The translations under genes and the position numbers were made by a program. Positions 7,839-16,365 of a stretch of DNA of 24,850 bases are shown one piece after another (within the stretch, counting starts at the first letter, position 1; each line of letters starts with the position of its first letter). Source of the DNA: Fen-1077 sp050014355 (GTDB lineage Bacteria; Chloroflexota; Dehalococcoidia; Dehalococcoidales; RBG-16-60-22). The DNA is taken from NCBI GenBank assembly GCA_050014355.1, contig JBEKDL010000031.1, positions 1 through 24,850 of the forward strand. The letters run 5' to 3'. Under the pieces are notes generated by a model. That model saw only the letters and a list, made by a program, of their open reading frames with translations. It was not told where the DNA came from and ran no database searches.

Positions 7839-8801
7839 GTGGACAGTACTTTAAGCGTCGCCCAGCAATTGGCCGAAAAGATAATAAAAAATATCGAGAA
7901 GGTCATGGTAGGCAAACCGGAGGCGATTCAGCTGGCGGTTATCGCTCTGGTCAGCCAGGGGCACCTGCTCATCGAGGATGCCCCGGGTGTCGGTAAAACG
8001 ATGCTGGCACGGAGCCTGGCAAAATCGATTAATTGTTCCTTCAAGAGAATCCAGTTCACACCCGATATGCTCCCCGGCGATATCACCGGCGTTACGGTGT
8101 ACAACCAGAAGCTGGGCGATTTCGAGTTTCACCCCGGGCCCATAACCGCGCAGATTGTCCTGGCGGATGAAATCAACCGGGCTACCCCTAAAGTGCAGTC
8201 CGCCCTGCTGGAAGCCATGGAAGAGAGGCAGATTACCGTGGAGGGCATCACGCGGAAAATACCGGCGCCTTTCCATGTTTTAGCCACCCAGAACCCCATC
8301 GAATACGAGGGCACTTTTCCCCTGCCGGAAGCACAGCTCGACAGGTTCCTCCTGCGTATAAACATCGGCTACCCTTCGGCGGCAGAAGAGGTAGCCATCA
8401 TGGAGAAACAGCAATACATCCATCCCATCGAACAAATCGGCCCCGTAGTCGAGTGCGAGGATGTCCTGATGCTCCAGGAAACCGTCAAGAAGATATATGT
8501 CGACGACCTGGTCAAGCAGTATATCGTAGCCCTCGTGGACGCGACCCGCCATCATCCCTCGATATATCTCGGGGCCTCGCCCCGCGGCTCGCTCGCCCTT
8601 TTTCGCACTTCACAGGCGCGGGCGCTGATTATGGGACGCGACTACGTTTTACCCGACGATGTAAAAGCGCTCGTTATGCCCGCCCTGGCGCACCGGACGC
8701 TGCTATCTTCAACGGGGCAGGCGCATGGCCGGGACGGGAACGCTCCCATCAACGAGATTCTTAGCACGGTCCCTGTGCCAGGGGCTATCCCCGGCCGTTA
8801 A
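7839..8801 (+). CDS. MoxR-family AAA+ ATPase
   Basis: A 320-residue cytoplasmic AAA+ ATPase of the MoxR class, a chaperone-like remodelling enzyme usually acting with an adjacent DUF58 or von Willebrand protein. Walker A is APGVGKT at residues 48-54 and Walker B is IVLADE at 106-111, followed by the MoxR-typical 'INRATPKVQSALLEAMEERQ' and the sensor 1 region 'LATQNPIEYEGTFPLPEAQLDRF'. The C-terminal lid domain carries 'GASPRGSLAL'. The GTG start is preceded by the strong purine tract GGAGGGGAAGG. It is the first gene of a three-gene operon with DUF58 and transglutaminase genes. The organism-level role (envelope assembly or protein maturation) is unknown. Confidence 0.95.
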   Translation: MDSTLSVAQQLAEKIIKNIEKVMVGKPEAIQLAVIALVSQGHLLIEDAPGVGKTMLARSLAKSINCSFKRIQFTPDMLPGDITGVTVYNQKLGDFEFHPGPITAQIVLADEINRATPKVQSALLEAMEERQITVEGITRKIPAPFHVLATQNPIEYEGTFPLPEAQLDRFLLRINIGYPSAAEEVAIMEKQQYIHPIEQIGPVVECEDVLMLQETVKKIYVDDLVKQYIVALVDATRHHPSIYLGASPRGSLALFRTSQARALIMGRDYVLPDDVKALVMPALAHRTLLSSTGQAHGRDGNAPINEILSTVPVPGAIPGR

Positions 8802-8831
8802 AATATTCAAAACTCCTCACCGTAAAAAATA

Positions 8832-10043
8832 ATGAAAATCAGACGGGTTATCATCTTCGTTCCGCTGCTGGTGCTGGCCCTGGCTCTGGCCGGAGGTTTT
8901 ACCTGGTTGTGGCGTTTGTTTATCCTGATGGTTATCGTGTTGTTGCTCAATTACCTCTGGCTGCGTCTAAGCGACCGCGCTATCGGCGGGCGGGTCAGCA
9001 AGCCCTCCGCGCTATGCCGGGTAGGCGAGTCCCTGGAAGAAAAGTTTACCATTTCTAACCGCAGCCGGATTCCCTCCCCCGCGATTGAAGTACGGGAAGA
9101 TACCGATTTACCCGGCTACCGGAACGTTGTGGCCTTTAACCTCCCTTCGCGTGGTTCACAGAGCTGGCGTACCCGGGCAATTTGCCGCCGCCGGGGCCAG
9201 TACGTGGTCGGCAATTTCACGGTAAAGGTGACCGACCCTCTCGGCCTGTTCTCTTCCGAGAAGCAGCTGGGAGAGCGCCATGAGGTCATCGTTTACCCGC
9301 AAACGCTGGAGCTGCCCTATTTTAAGGCGCTGCCCAGCCTGGAAATGGGGAAGAGCCCGCGCCGCTGGCTGGCCAGCGAAGCAGGCCCCAGCGCTGCCCG
9401 CGTACGCGATTACACCACCGGCGATAACTATCACCACATCCACTGGCCTACCACGGCCCACACCGGAAAACTCATGGTCAGGGACTTTGAACCGGACCGC
9501 TCCAATTATAATTTCAGGAGCATCTGGATTGTTCCGGATATGAACCGGGCTTCACGGCTGGGAGAAGGCGACGAAACAACCGAAGAATACGCGATTAAAG
9601 TGGCCGCCTCGCTGGCAAAGAAACATGTTGAAATGGGTAAAGAGGTGGGACTTCTGGCGGCAGGCGACCGGTCTTATCTCTCACTTCCGGACACCGGAAG
9701 CCAGCACCTGCACCGGTTGTTGCTCGACCTGGCCCTCATGAAGGCCGAAGGCGAGGTGCCTTTAGAAGCTCTCATTACCTCGCAGATGGACCGTTTCGAG
9801 GCTGGTTCGGTCGTCCTGGTAATCATGCCTTCAGGCAACCAGAATATAATCACGCAGCTTCGCCAGATCAGGAACCGCGGCATGATTGTAACGGTAGTCT
9901 TGCTCGATGCCCGCAGCTTCGGCGGCGAAGCCAGCGCGGAAAGCACGGCGCACAACCTTATCGCCAACGGACTGTACGTATACGTCATGAGACGAGGCTC
10001 GGAGATAACCAGGGCGCTGGATAGCAGGTTCAATTATATATAG
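8832..10043 (+). CDS. DUF58 domain membrane protein
   Basis: A 403-residue protein with two closely spaced hydrophobic segments at the N terminus (about residues 5-22 and 26-45), then a soluble part carrying the DUF58 signature R192-D-Y-TTGDNYHHIHW205, equivalent to the family's R.Y..GD..R.IDW. A von Willebrand-like fold follows ('IWIVPDMNR', 'VVLVIMPSG'). DUF58 proteins typically partner with MoxR ATPases and may be recruited or remodelled by them; the molecular activity is not established. It lies between MoxR and the transglutaminase in one operon. No clear Shine-Dalgarno sequence is visible before the ATG (upstream bases are A-rich), so initiation may be leader-independent or coupled. Confidence 0.93.
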   Translation: MKIRRVIIFVPLLVLALALAGGFTWLWRLFILMVIVLLLNYLWLRLSDRAIGGRVSKPSALCRVGESLEEKFTISNRSRIPSPAIEVREDTDLPGYRNVVAFNLPSRGSQSWRTRAICRRRGQYVVGNFTVKVTDPLGLFSSEKQLGERHEVIVYPQTLELPYFKALPSLEMGKSPRRWLASEAGPSAARVRDYTTGDNYHHIHWPTTAHTGKLMVRDFEPDRSNYNFRSIWIVPDMNRASRLGEGDETTEEYAIKVAASLAKKHVEMGKEVGLLAAGDRSYLSLPDTGSQHLHRLLLDLALMKAEGEVPLEALITSQMDRFEAGSVVLVIMPSGNQNIITQLRQIRNRGMIVTVVLLDARSFGGEASAESTAHNLIANGLYVYVMRRGSEITRALDSRFNYI

Positions 10044-10065
10044 GTGTAATAAAGAGCTAATAACA

Positions 10066-12354
10066 ATGGCTAAGGAAAATAAAAAACAAAGGGCTTCGTT
10101 AAAAAAAGAAACGGTTGCCGGATATAAAATCTGGGCCGTAAACTGGCAATTCTTGTTGAATATTGTCCTGCTCTTTATTGTCCTGGAGATAGCCGTGGTT
10201 TCGGTGGAACGGGCGCATTGGATTGCACCGCAGCCGTCCTTAACGCTGACGCTCATTCTTTCCATGCTGGTCACGTTGTTGCTTGCCAGGAGCCGTCTCC
10301 CTGCGGTAATCTCACACCCGCTGGCAATAATTGCCGGCCTGCTCGTGACACTCTGGCAGGCGCAAAACCTGCTGAACGCACCGGATATCACCGCGCGGTT
10401 TACCCAGGTGATTAACGCGCTGCAACCGTGGCGGGCCGCGGATACCGCCGCGGCAGGCACGGAAAGTCTTTTATTTGCGGTGTTTCTGGTACTGGTGACC
10501 TGGGTTTTCGGCTACATCTCGACATGGTTTTTAATGCGGAAACAGAACGCCTGGGTGGGGGCTACAATGGGGGCTTTAGTCCTAGTGATGAATTTAAGCA
10601 ACCTTACTGATAGCTATTATTATTACCTGCTTCTCTATATAATATTCGCGGCGCTTTCCATCGCCCATACCCGCTTGCTCAAGCAGCCCCATCCGGCGGG
10701 GTTCAGCCGGCGGGGCTGGACATACCTCGGGGTGGCGTTATTGTGTATCACGGTTCTGGCGGGTTCCGTCGCCTGGTTTACGCCGGAATTGCGCGCGCCG
10801 CAGCTCGAGACATTTGTGGCCACCCACACTCTCTGGAAAAAGAACATCGAGGAATCGCAGATTAATGTCTTCAATACCGTGCCGGCCAAGCAGGCTGCCA
10901 GCACCAGCAGCTCCCTTGAGGAGCAGACTTTCGGAGGGGGATGGCACCAGGGCGAGAATATTGATTTCACCGTCAATTCAAACCGGCCTGCTTACTGGCG
11001 GGTACACGTGTATGACATATATACCTCCGGAGGTTGGGAAAACAGCCCGGCCAGCGACCACCTGCTGGGGCAAAGAGTGCTCTGGGATGAAAGCGTGACC
11101 CCTTCCGGCCCTTACGTGATGAGCTATAAGGTAAGCCCCGGTCTCAAATCAGACATTGCGCTTCTGGCTGGAAATTTTGTAACTGCGGACAATCCCACCC
11201 TGGTCCAGGTCAGCGCCGGGGATGTCATTTCGGTAACGATGCCGCGCATCTTCAGGCCCGGTGAGCAGTATACGGTTACTTCACGGTTCTTCGCGCCTTC
11301 TCCCACAGATTTGTCCAAAACGACCGGCGGATATCCGCAATCTATTACCGATTATTATCTCCAGTTGCCTGCGGGTTTTCCTGATAGTGTCAGGCAACTT
11401 AGTAAAAACCTGACCATGGGGGCCAGAACGCCTTATGAGAAAGTGCTGGCTATCAGCAAATATCTTAACAAAATCCCTTACACGGGAAAAATCGATGCCC
11501 CGCCGAAAGGCGCCGACCCAGTGGAGTACTTTTTATATAACCAGAAGTCCGGTTTCTGTCTTTACTATGCCTCGGCTATGGCGGTGATGCTGCGCTCGGT
11601 CGGCGTGCCTTCAAGGCTGGCCGTCGGCTATCTCCCGGGCGAACCGGGCAAGGAACCCGGCGAATATATCCTGCGCGACAAACATTATCATGCCTGGCCG
11701 CAAATCTATTTCGCGGGGTATGGCTGGGTGGATTTCGAGGCGACCCCCGGCGGCGGAGGTAGCGGCGTGGCTATCGAGACGCCGTGGGTATCCGATGAGG
11801 CCATCGCGCAGGAGCCGCAGTGGCAAATATGGCAGGATTACCCGCTGCCGGAGCCGCAGTACCCCACAAGTTTAAATCCAGCGGCAAGCGCCGCAAGCGA
11901 TAAAACAGCCGGTTCCGGCCCTTTCGCTTTCGCCAACGAACTCGGTATCACACTACTGGTAATTTTCGCCGCCGTGTTTATTTTCCTTATTCTGGCGACT
12001 CCGGTGCTGGCGCTCCGGGCGGCTTTTTATCGCTGGCTGTGGCATGTGGATAGAGAAAGCCTCGCTTCTTTAGCGTACGATAAAATGTGCAATCTGGCCG
12101 CGAGGGTCGGCCTCGGCCCCTTACCGCACCAGACTCCCCTGGAATTCGCTGCTGTTCTCGCCGCCGAGTTTCCGGGACAGGCCGGAGCTTTCGACCGTAT
12201 TGCCCGGAATTACGTCGAAAGCCGGTTCGGTCATAAAGGGGGGCTCGGTCTTTTCGAAGAAGCGGAGCTTTTAAAAGCCCGCTGCCTCGCTTTCGATGTC
12301 CTCATCAAGCGCCTGGGCCTGGCTGGCGAGCTGATACGCGTCAAGCTTTCATAA
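10066..12354 (+). CDS. TgpA-like transmembrane transglutaminase/protease (DUF3488-transglutaminase-DUF4129)
   Basis: A 762-residue polytopic protein. About seven hydrophobic segments lie in residues 27-238. A large extracytoplasmic region follows, with the transglutaminase-like core at about 440-565, then one more membrane segment near 625-650 and a cytoplasmic DUF4129-like tail ending in 'FDRIARNYVESRFG'. Catalytic residues appear as C498 (SGFCLYYASAMAVMLR) and H542 (YHAWPQIYF). The third position is E558 (GWVDFEATPG), where the classic triad has Asp; Glu at this place is seen in related proteins. The domain order matches TgpA. Operon linkage to MoxR and DUF58 is the common arrangement in bacteria. 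Its substrates are unknown; cell-envelope proteins or peptides are likely because the catalytic domain faces outward. Confidence 0.92.
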   Translation: MAKENKKQRASLKKETVAGYKIWAVNWQFLLNIVLLFIVLEIAVVSVERAHWIAPQPSLTLTLILSMLVTLLLARSRLPAVISHPLAIIAGLLVTLWQAQNLLNAPDITARFTQVINALQPWRAADTAAAGTESLLFAVFLVLVTWVFGYISTWFLMRKQNAWVGATMGALVLVMNLSNLTDSYYYYLLLYIIFAALSIAHTRLLKQPHPAGFSRRGWTYLGVALLCITVLAGSVAWFTPELRAPQLETFVATHTLWKKNIEESQINVFNTVPAKQAASTSSSLEEQTFGGGWHQGENIDFTVNSNRPAYWRVHVYDIYTSGGWENSPASDHLLGQRVLWDESVTPSGPYVMSYKVSPGLKSDIALLAGNFVTADNPTLVQVSAGDVISVTMPRIFRPGEQYTVTSRFFAPSPTDLSKTTGGYPQSITDYYLQLPAGFPDSVRQLSKNLTMGARTPYEKVLAISKYLNKIPYTGKIDAPPKGADPVEYFLYNQKSGFCLYYASAMAVMLRSVGVPSRLAVGYLPGEPGKEPGEYILRDKHYHAWPQIYFAGYGWVDFEATPGGGGSGVAIETPWVSDEAIAQEPQWQIWQDYPLPEPQYPTSLNPAASAASDKTAGSGPFAFANELGITLLVIFAAVFIFLILATPVLALRAAFYRWLWHVDRESLASLAYDKMCNLAARVGLGPLPHQTPLEFAAVLAAEFPGQAGAFDRIARNYVESRFGHKGGLGLFEEAELLKARCLAFDVLIKRLGLAGELIRVKLS

Positions 12355-12386
12355 CACGGCTGCCGTTCCCCTTTCGACGGAAAACT

Positions 12387-12415
12387 TTGCTTCAAGCAGG
12401 GAAAAAGAATATAAT
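12387..12415 (+). promoter_or_regulatory. Promoter of the double-cupin gene
   Basis: TTGCTT (12387-12392), a 17-base spacer and a perfect TATAAT (12410-12415) precede the cupin start at 12459 by 43 bases, with GGGAGG between. It shows the gene has its own promoter rather than relying on the transglutaminase operon. Confidence 0.7.
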
Positions 12416-12458
12416 CTGTCCAGTTTTACTTTACCCGTTTGCGGGAGGATACTGACCG

Positions 12459-13358
12459 ATGGCAGCTACGAAGTACGGGAAATTTGTTAAAAGCCTGTCG
12501 TTTCAAGACCGGGGACAGGGGGGATTCAGGCAAGGCGCGGTAATGGACGGCAAATTCCTGGGGCTGGATGTCCACATCCAATACGGGGTTTACTGGACGG
12601 CGGGGAAAATGGACAAAGAGCCCCCCCGCCCCCACACACATGAATTCGACCAGGTGATGCTGTGGCTTGGCACGGATATGAACGACCTTAGCGAGCTGGG
12701 GGCGGAAGTAGAGATATGCCTGGGAGAGGAAATGAACACGCACATGATTACTACCTCCACCGCCGTCGCTGTGCCTAAAGGCATGCCGCATTTTCCGGCC
12801 ACCATCACGAGGATGGACCGGCGCATCATTTTCATGGAAGTCTCGCTAGCGCCGATTTATAAAGAGAAGGTATTAGCTACTGATAGGAAGCCGTCCGAGC
12901 CGGTTGGATTCCGCTCGAAATACGGCAAACACGTTATGCCGCTGACTTTCCGGCGCAAAGCGGCCTGGTACTACGGGCCGAAGAACCGGGACGATGGCGG
13001 CGGTTCGGTGTCATTTGTGCGCGGCAACGATGTGGGAATCAACTTCACCATGATTTATGAAAACATCAAGAAAGCGCCGTACCGCCTCTGCCCCGACCCC
13101 GATAAGCCGCACGCCCATGCCAATAGCCAGGTCATGCTTTTCCTCGGCGCTGACCCCGGCGATATCAGTAAGCTGGAGGGAGAGTTCGAGATATGCATGG
13201 GGAAGGAAGAGGAAAGGCATGTCTTTACAGCACCTACCGCTGTTATCACGCCGCCCTTCCTGCCGCACTGGCCGGGGGGTGCGGTAAAGCTTTCCCAGCC
13301 CATGCTCATGATAGATATTCACCCGTCCGGCGATTCCGTCGTCGGGCAGGTGAAGTAG
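12459..13358 (+). CDS. Tandem double-cupin metal-binding protein (uncharacterised family), Gln variant
   Basis: A 299-residue soluble protein made of two copies of the same cupin unit, each starting near a KYGK motif (residues 5-8 and 154-157). Metal-site candidates in unit 1 are H59, H61, Q65, H95 and H111 (PHTHEFDQ, NTHM, VPKGMPH). In unit 2 they are H218, H220, Q224, H254 and H270 (PHAHANSQ, RHVF, PFLPH). Both units have Gln where the two other paralogues in this window have Glu, and unit 2 loses the Gly of the PxGxxH motif. There is no signal peptide. Function is unknown: cupins range from dioxygenases and isomerases to binding proteins, and an anaerobic setting argues against an O2-dependent role. 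It is convergent with the next gene, with six bases between their stops. Confidence 0.8.
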   Translation: MAATKYGKFVKSLSFQDRGQGGFRQGAVMDGKFLGLDVHIQYGVYWTAGKMDKEPPRPHTHEFDQVMLWLGTDMNDLSELGAEVEICLGEEMNTHMITTSTAVAVPKGMPHFPATITRMDRRIIFMEVSLAPIYKEKVLATDRKPSEPVGFRSKYGKHVMPLTFRRKAAWYYGPKNRDDGGGSVSFVRGNDVGINFTMIYENIKKAPYRLCPDPDKPHAHANSQVMLFLGADPGDISKLEGEFEICMGKEEERHVFTAPTAVITPPFLPHWPGGAVKLSQPMLMIDIHPSGDSVVGQVK

Positions 13359-13364
13359 CTTGTC

Positions 13365-14225
13365 TTACTCTGCCGGCGAACTTTCGTATTTAGCCGCCAG
13401 GCCAATCTGGACGAAGCGATAAGATTTTTCGACCCTATTGCAGACGATAGGGAAATGCGGCGTCCCCCCGGGTATGGAGACCGCCGTCGGCACGTTAAAG
13501 GTATGTTTTTCATGCTCCTTGCCGATGTCTACGGTTATCTCTGCCCCCAGGTAGCTCGGATTATCCGTGTCATGCCCGAAGAACACCAGGCATTCGTCAT
13601 AAGGGTGCACATGAGCGACCTTCTCCGGGCGCCACTCTCCCGCTTTGTTATGAATCTCCATCGTCACGTTCAGGGGCAACCCGGCCACGTCCGCGCCGGA
13701 GATGGCCCACCTCTCTTTAGCGTCCGCCTTGCCCGGGCCTTTTTTCACCGGCAGCTTTTTAAACAGGTGGGCGTATTTTTTACCATCCGTAGTCCCTTCA
13801 AGTTTTACCGGTACGGCCGCGTAGCCGGGATTGAGGGCGATATGGAAATGACCGAAGGGTTTATACACTTTATTGGTGAGCAGCGGACAGTGCGCCAAGC
13901 CCGCCGGCGCGGCCACCACCATCGGCACGCTGAAGAGGTGTTTTTCATACTCCTTACCCATGTGCAGCTCCATATCCGCCCCCAGGTAGCTTAAGTCCTC
14001 CGGGTCGTAGCCGAAAAAGAAAAGGCATTCGCCGAAGGGGTGCGCGTGCGCCCCCCGGTTAGGCGCCCAGTCCCCCACCTGGTCATAAACGCCGATGATA
14101 AAGTTGAGATTGAATCCGGCCAGGTCCTCGCCCTTCATGAAGGTCATCTGGCGGGCATTGGCGCCGCCCCTCCCTTCCCGGTAGGGCATCGTTTTTACCA
14201 GGTGACCGTATTTCGTCTCTGCCAT
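13365..14225 (-). CDS. Tandem double-cupin metal-binding protein (uncharacterised family), Glu form
   Basis: A 286-residue soluble paralogue of the neighbouring double cupin. Unit 1 begins at KYGH (5-8), with H60, H62, E66, H96 and H112 in AHAHPFGE, KHLF and PAGLAH. Unit 2 begins near KKYAH (149-153), with H205, H207, E211, H241 and H257 in AHVHPYDE, KHTF and PGGTPH. Both sites are complete His-His-Glu-His cupin sites, so metal binding is likely. It is the last gene of a - strand operon behind the SnoaL-like protein and two esterases (12-base gap). AGGAG lies before the ATG. The role is unknown; it may bind or isomerise an intermediate of the pathway served by the esterases. Confidence 0.82.
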   Translation of the reverse strand: MAETKYGHLVKTMPYREGRGGANARQMTFMKGEDLAGFNLNFIIGVYDQVGDWAPNRGAHAHPFGECLFFFGYDPEDLSYLGADMELHMGKEYEKHLFSVPMVVAAPAGLAHCPLLTNKVYKPFGHFHIALNPGYAAVPVKLEGTTDGKKYAHLFKKLPVKKGPGKADAKERWAISGADVAGLPLNVTMEIHNKAGEWRPEKVAHVHPYDECLVFFGHDTDNPSYLGAEITVDIGKEHEKHTFNVPTAVSIPGGTPHFPIVCNRVEKSYRFVQIGLAAKYESSPAE

Positions 14226-14237
14226 CGGCGTCTCCTT

Positions 14238-14921
14238 TTATTCAGCCCCCTTGATTTTCAGCGCGACGTTATGTTTTCTCTCGGAAGTCTTTTTGCCCGT
14301 GACCGGGTGGGGGTAATGGAACGGGGGTATGTACCCGGAGGGGTATTTAGTATTAATATCCCGGGGTTTATCCGGGCGTGGCGCAGGGGGAAGCTCTTCG
14401 GCACTGATGGCGGCCACGCGTTCCGGCTTGACCCAGCCTTTAGTGGGGTCGGCCATGATGACGGGGTTCCACATCAACTTCCAGATTTTCCACTTGCCAT
14501 CCTCTTTGATGTAGCCCGCGGTATAAATGCCGGCAGTCAGATTCTGCATGATTCTTTTTCCCGAAGGGAGCGCCGCCGCTCCCCAGCCGTACCAACGTCC
14601 CTGCGCGGTCTTGCCGTCCGGTGAGACATCGACGACGCCCGAAAGCTGCATTATCTGGTGCAGCACTTCCGGGTCGGTGCCGCGGGCCTTCTCCCCGGAA
14701 AAATATCTCTGTATCCCTTCCTTCCCCAGGAAGATGCCCACCATGATGTTCAGGGTGGTATCCGGCCTATCCGAAAAGCAGTCGATGACTTCCTCCCACA
14801 TCCAGTGTTCCAGGTAATAACCGTACGACCTCTGGAGTCGTTTTATCGCTTCGAGGTCCTCCAGAACAGCGACCTTCTTTTCAAGCTCTTTGATTCTCTT
14901 TTCCGTGTCTTTTGAATCCAT
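14238..14921 (-). CDS. SnoaL-like (NTF2 fold) protein
   Basis: A 227-residue protein with a short predicted coiled coil (residues about 5-28, charged heptads KRIKELEKKVAVLEDL) followed by a SnoaL_4-type NTF2 fold. The fold is recognised from 'EAIKRLQRSYGYYLEHWMWEEVIDCFSD', 'GIFLGKEGIQRYF', a 'LHQIMQLSGVVDVSPDGKTAQGRWYGWG' strand block and 'GKWKIWKLMWNPVI'. A proline-rich tail extends beyond the usual fold end. Relatives include small hydratases, cyclases and isomerases as well as non-catalytic proteins, so the reaction cannot be assigned. It lies 10 bases after the second esterase and 12 bases before the cupin gene, so it is part of the same operon. AAGGAG supports the start. Confidence 0.78.
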   Translation of the reverse strand: MDSKDTEKRIKELEKKVAVLEDLEAIKRLQRSYGYYLEHWMWEEVIDCFSDRPDTTLNIMVGIFLGKEGIQRYFSGEKARGTDPEVLHQIMQLSGVVDVSPDGKTAQGRWYGWGAAALPSGKRIMQNLTAGIYTAGYIKEDGKWKIWKLMWNPVIMADPTKGWVKPERVAAISAEELPPAPRPDKPRDINTKYPSGYIPPFHYPHPVTGKKTSERKHNVALKIKGAE

Positions 14922-14931
14922 TTTTCTCTCC

Positions 14932-16344
14932 TTATTTCTGCGCGATTTTCGAATAGCCTAGCTTAACCTGGAGCGGCTCGGCAATATATAGATACTTATC
15001 AGTTGACGGGTCCCAGGGCGGCCAGTAAATCAGGCCTTTAACGCTCGGGTCTCCTGTCCTGGCGAACTGGGCCCACATCTGCATCATGGCCTCGGAGACT
15101 TTTCTCTCCGCATCGGTAATTACTGGCAGGGGCGATTTAGCGCCGGCCTTAGCATAGAGGAAGTGAAGTACGTGCCAGGCCACTTTGTCATCCACCTGGC
15201 CGAAGACATAGTGCATTTCCATCGCGTGGGAAGATACTCCGCCCTCCTTCCTCCAGTTCCCCGGCACCTGGTCGAAGATGCCGGCGTATCCTTTTACTTT
15301 TACCTTGCTCGCCCCGGAAAGCAGGCTCACGTAGCCCGGTATCATTTCAGGTTTGACGATGAAGCCGGGGCCGGTCAATTCGCCCAGATTGCCCAGCAGT
15401 ATGAAAGGAACGGCGTTTTGCTTACCAGCGCGGAAGATATTGGCCGGCGAATCAGGCATGAACCAATCGTCCGCCGCCACGTCCCAGGGGCCCATGAACA
15501 CGTATTGCGGTCCCATCTCGACGTTAAGGGCCTGGTCGAGTTCGATGATTTTCTCCCAGGACAGGGCGCGCGCCGCTGCCAGGGGGTCTTTTTGCTGGCT
15601 CACGCCGAGTTTGACGAACAGCTTTTCGCCGAACGTTTCCAGGTCTTTCACCGGCACGGGCTGGACGCTGCTGCCGCCGCTTTCGCAGATAGCCCTATGG
15701 AAGAGTCCTTTGGCCAGCGGCGAAGCCATCATCGCGACCACCTTAACGCCACCCCCGGACTCGCCGAAGATGGTGACGTTCTTAGGGTCGCCGCCGAAAG
15801 CCGCGATGTTTTTCTGCACCCATTGCAGGGAAGCAATCATATCCAGGAAAAGGTAGTTGCCGGAGACGCCCCGGGGCGACTCTTTAGAAAGCAGGGGATG
15901 GCAGAAGAGGCCCATAACGCCCAGCCGGGTGTTGACGCTCACCAGCACGACCCCGTGGCGCGCGAGAGGGATACTGTTATAAAACGCCCAGTTGCCGCTG
16001 CCGTATCGCAAGCCGCCGCCGTGGAACCAGACCATGACCGGCAGTTTTTCAGCGGCGCTTTTCGCCGGTGTGACGACATTCAGATAAAGGCAGTCTTCGC
16101 TGCAGGGCACCTTTTGCGCTTCCGGAGGCATATTAGGGTCGGGGAGCTGCGCCGGCTGGAGGCTGTAAGCGTTGCATTCACGGATGCCCGTCCATGATGC
16201 GGCTGGCTGCGGGGGCTGCCACCGGAGCTTGCCTACGGGTGGGGCGGCGTAAGGAATGCCGCGGTAGACATACGCCTCCTGGCCGGGTTCGCCTTTAACC
16301 ATCCCGGTAATGTAGCCCGTATCGAGTTTTATTTTTTCGACCAT
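14932..16344 (-). CDS. Type-B carboxylesterase (second tandem copy)
   Basis: An alpha/beta-hydrolase of the carboxylesterase type B family, hydrolysing carboxylic esters. The 470 residues are somewhat short for the family (often 500 or more). The oxyanion-hole HGGG lies at 108-111. The nucleophile is S196 in FGESGGG, and the likely acid and base are E322 (NLGELTG) and H373 (SSHAMEMHYVFG), so the triad is complete. There is no signal peptide, so it is predicted to be cytoplasmic, which argues for hydrolysis of an imported or internally generated ester. It is a close paralogue of the upstream gene, with 21 bases between them, and is followed by SnoaL-like and cupin genes. AGGAG precedes the ATG. 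Confidence 0.93.
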   Translation of the reverse strand: MVEKIKLDTGYITGMVKGEPGQEAYVYRGIPYAAPPVGKLRWQPPQPAASWTGIRECNAYSLQPAQLPDPNMPPEAQKVPCSEDCLYLNVVTPAKSAAEKLPVMVWFHGGGLRYGSGNWAFYNSIPLARHGVVLVSVNTRLGVMGLFCHPLLSKESPRGVSGNYLFLDMIASLQWVQKNIAAFGGDPKNVTIFGESGGGVKVVAMMASPLAKGLFHRAICESGGSSVQPVPVKDLETFGEKLFVKLGVSQQKDPLAAARALSWEKIIELDQALNVEMGPQYVFMGPWDVAADDWFMPDSPANIFRAGKQNAVPFILLGNLGELTGPGFIVKPEMIPGYVSLLSGASKVKVKGYAGIFDQVPGNWRKEGGVSSHAMEMHYVFGQVDDKVAWHVLHFLYAKAGAKSPLPVITDAERKVSEAMMQMWAQFARTGDPSVKGLIYWPPWDPSTDKYLYIAEPLQVKLGYSKIAQK

Positions 16345-16365
16345 TAATCACTCCTGTTATTTATT

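Noticed and set aside
7754..7996. 80-residue + strand open frame overlapping the MoxR start
   Set aside because: It runs through the moxR promoter and the MoxR Walker A region in another frame and lacks a ribosome-binding site; MoxR is clearly the real gene.
15163..16197. 344-residue + strand open frame opposite the second esterase
   Set aside because: It is antisense to a gene with a complete catalytic triad, and its composition (rich in His, Arg and Ala) is typical of a shadow frame in G+C-rich DNA.
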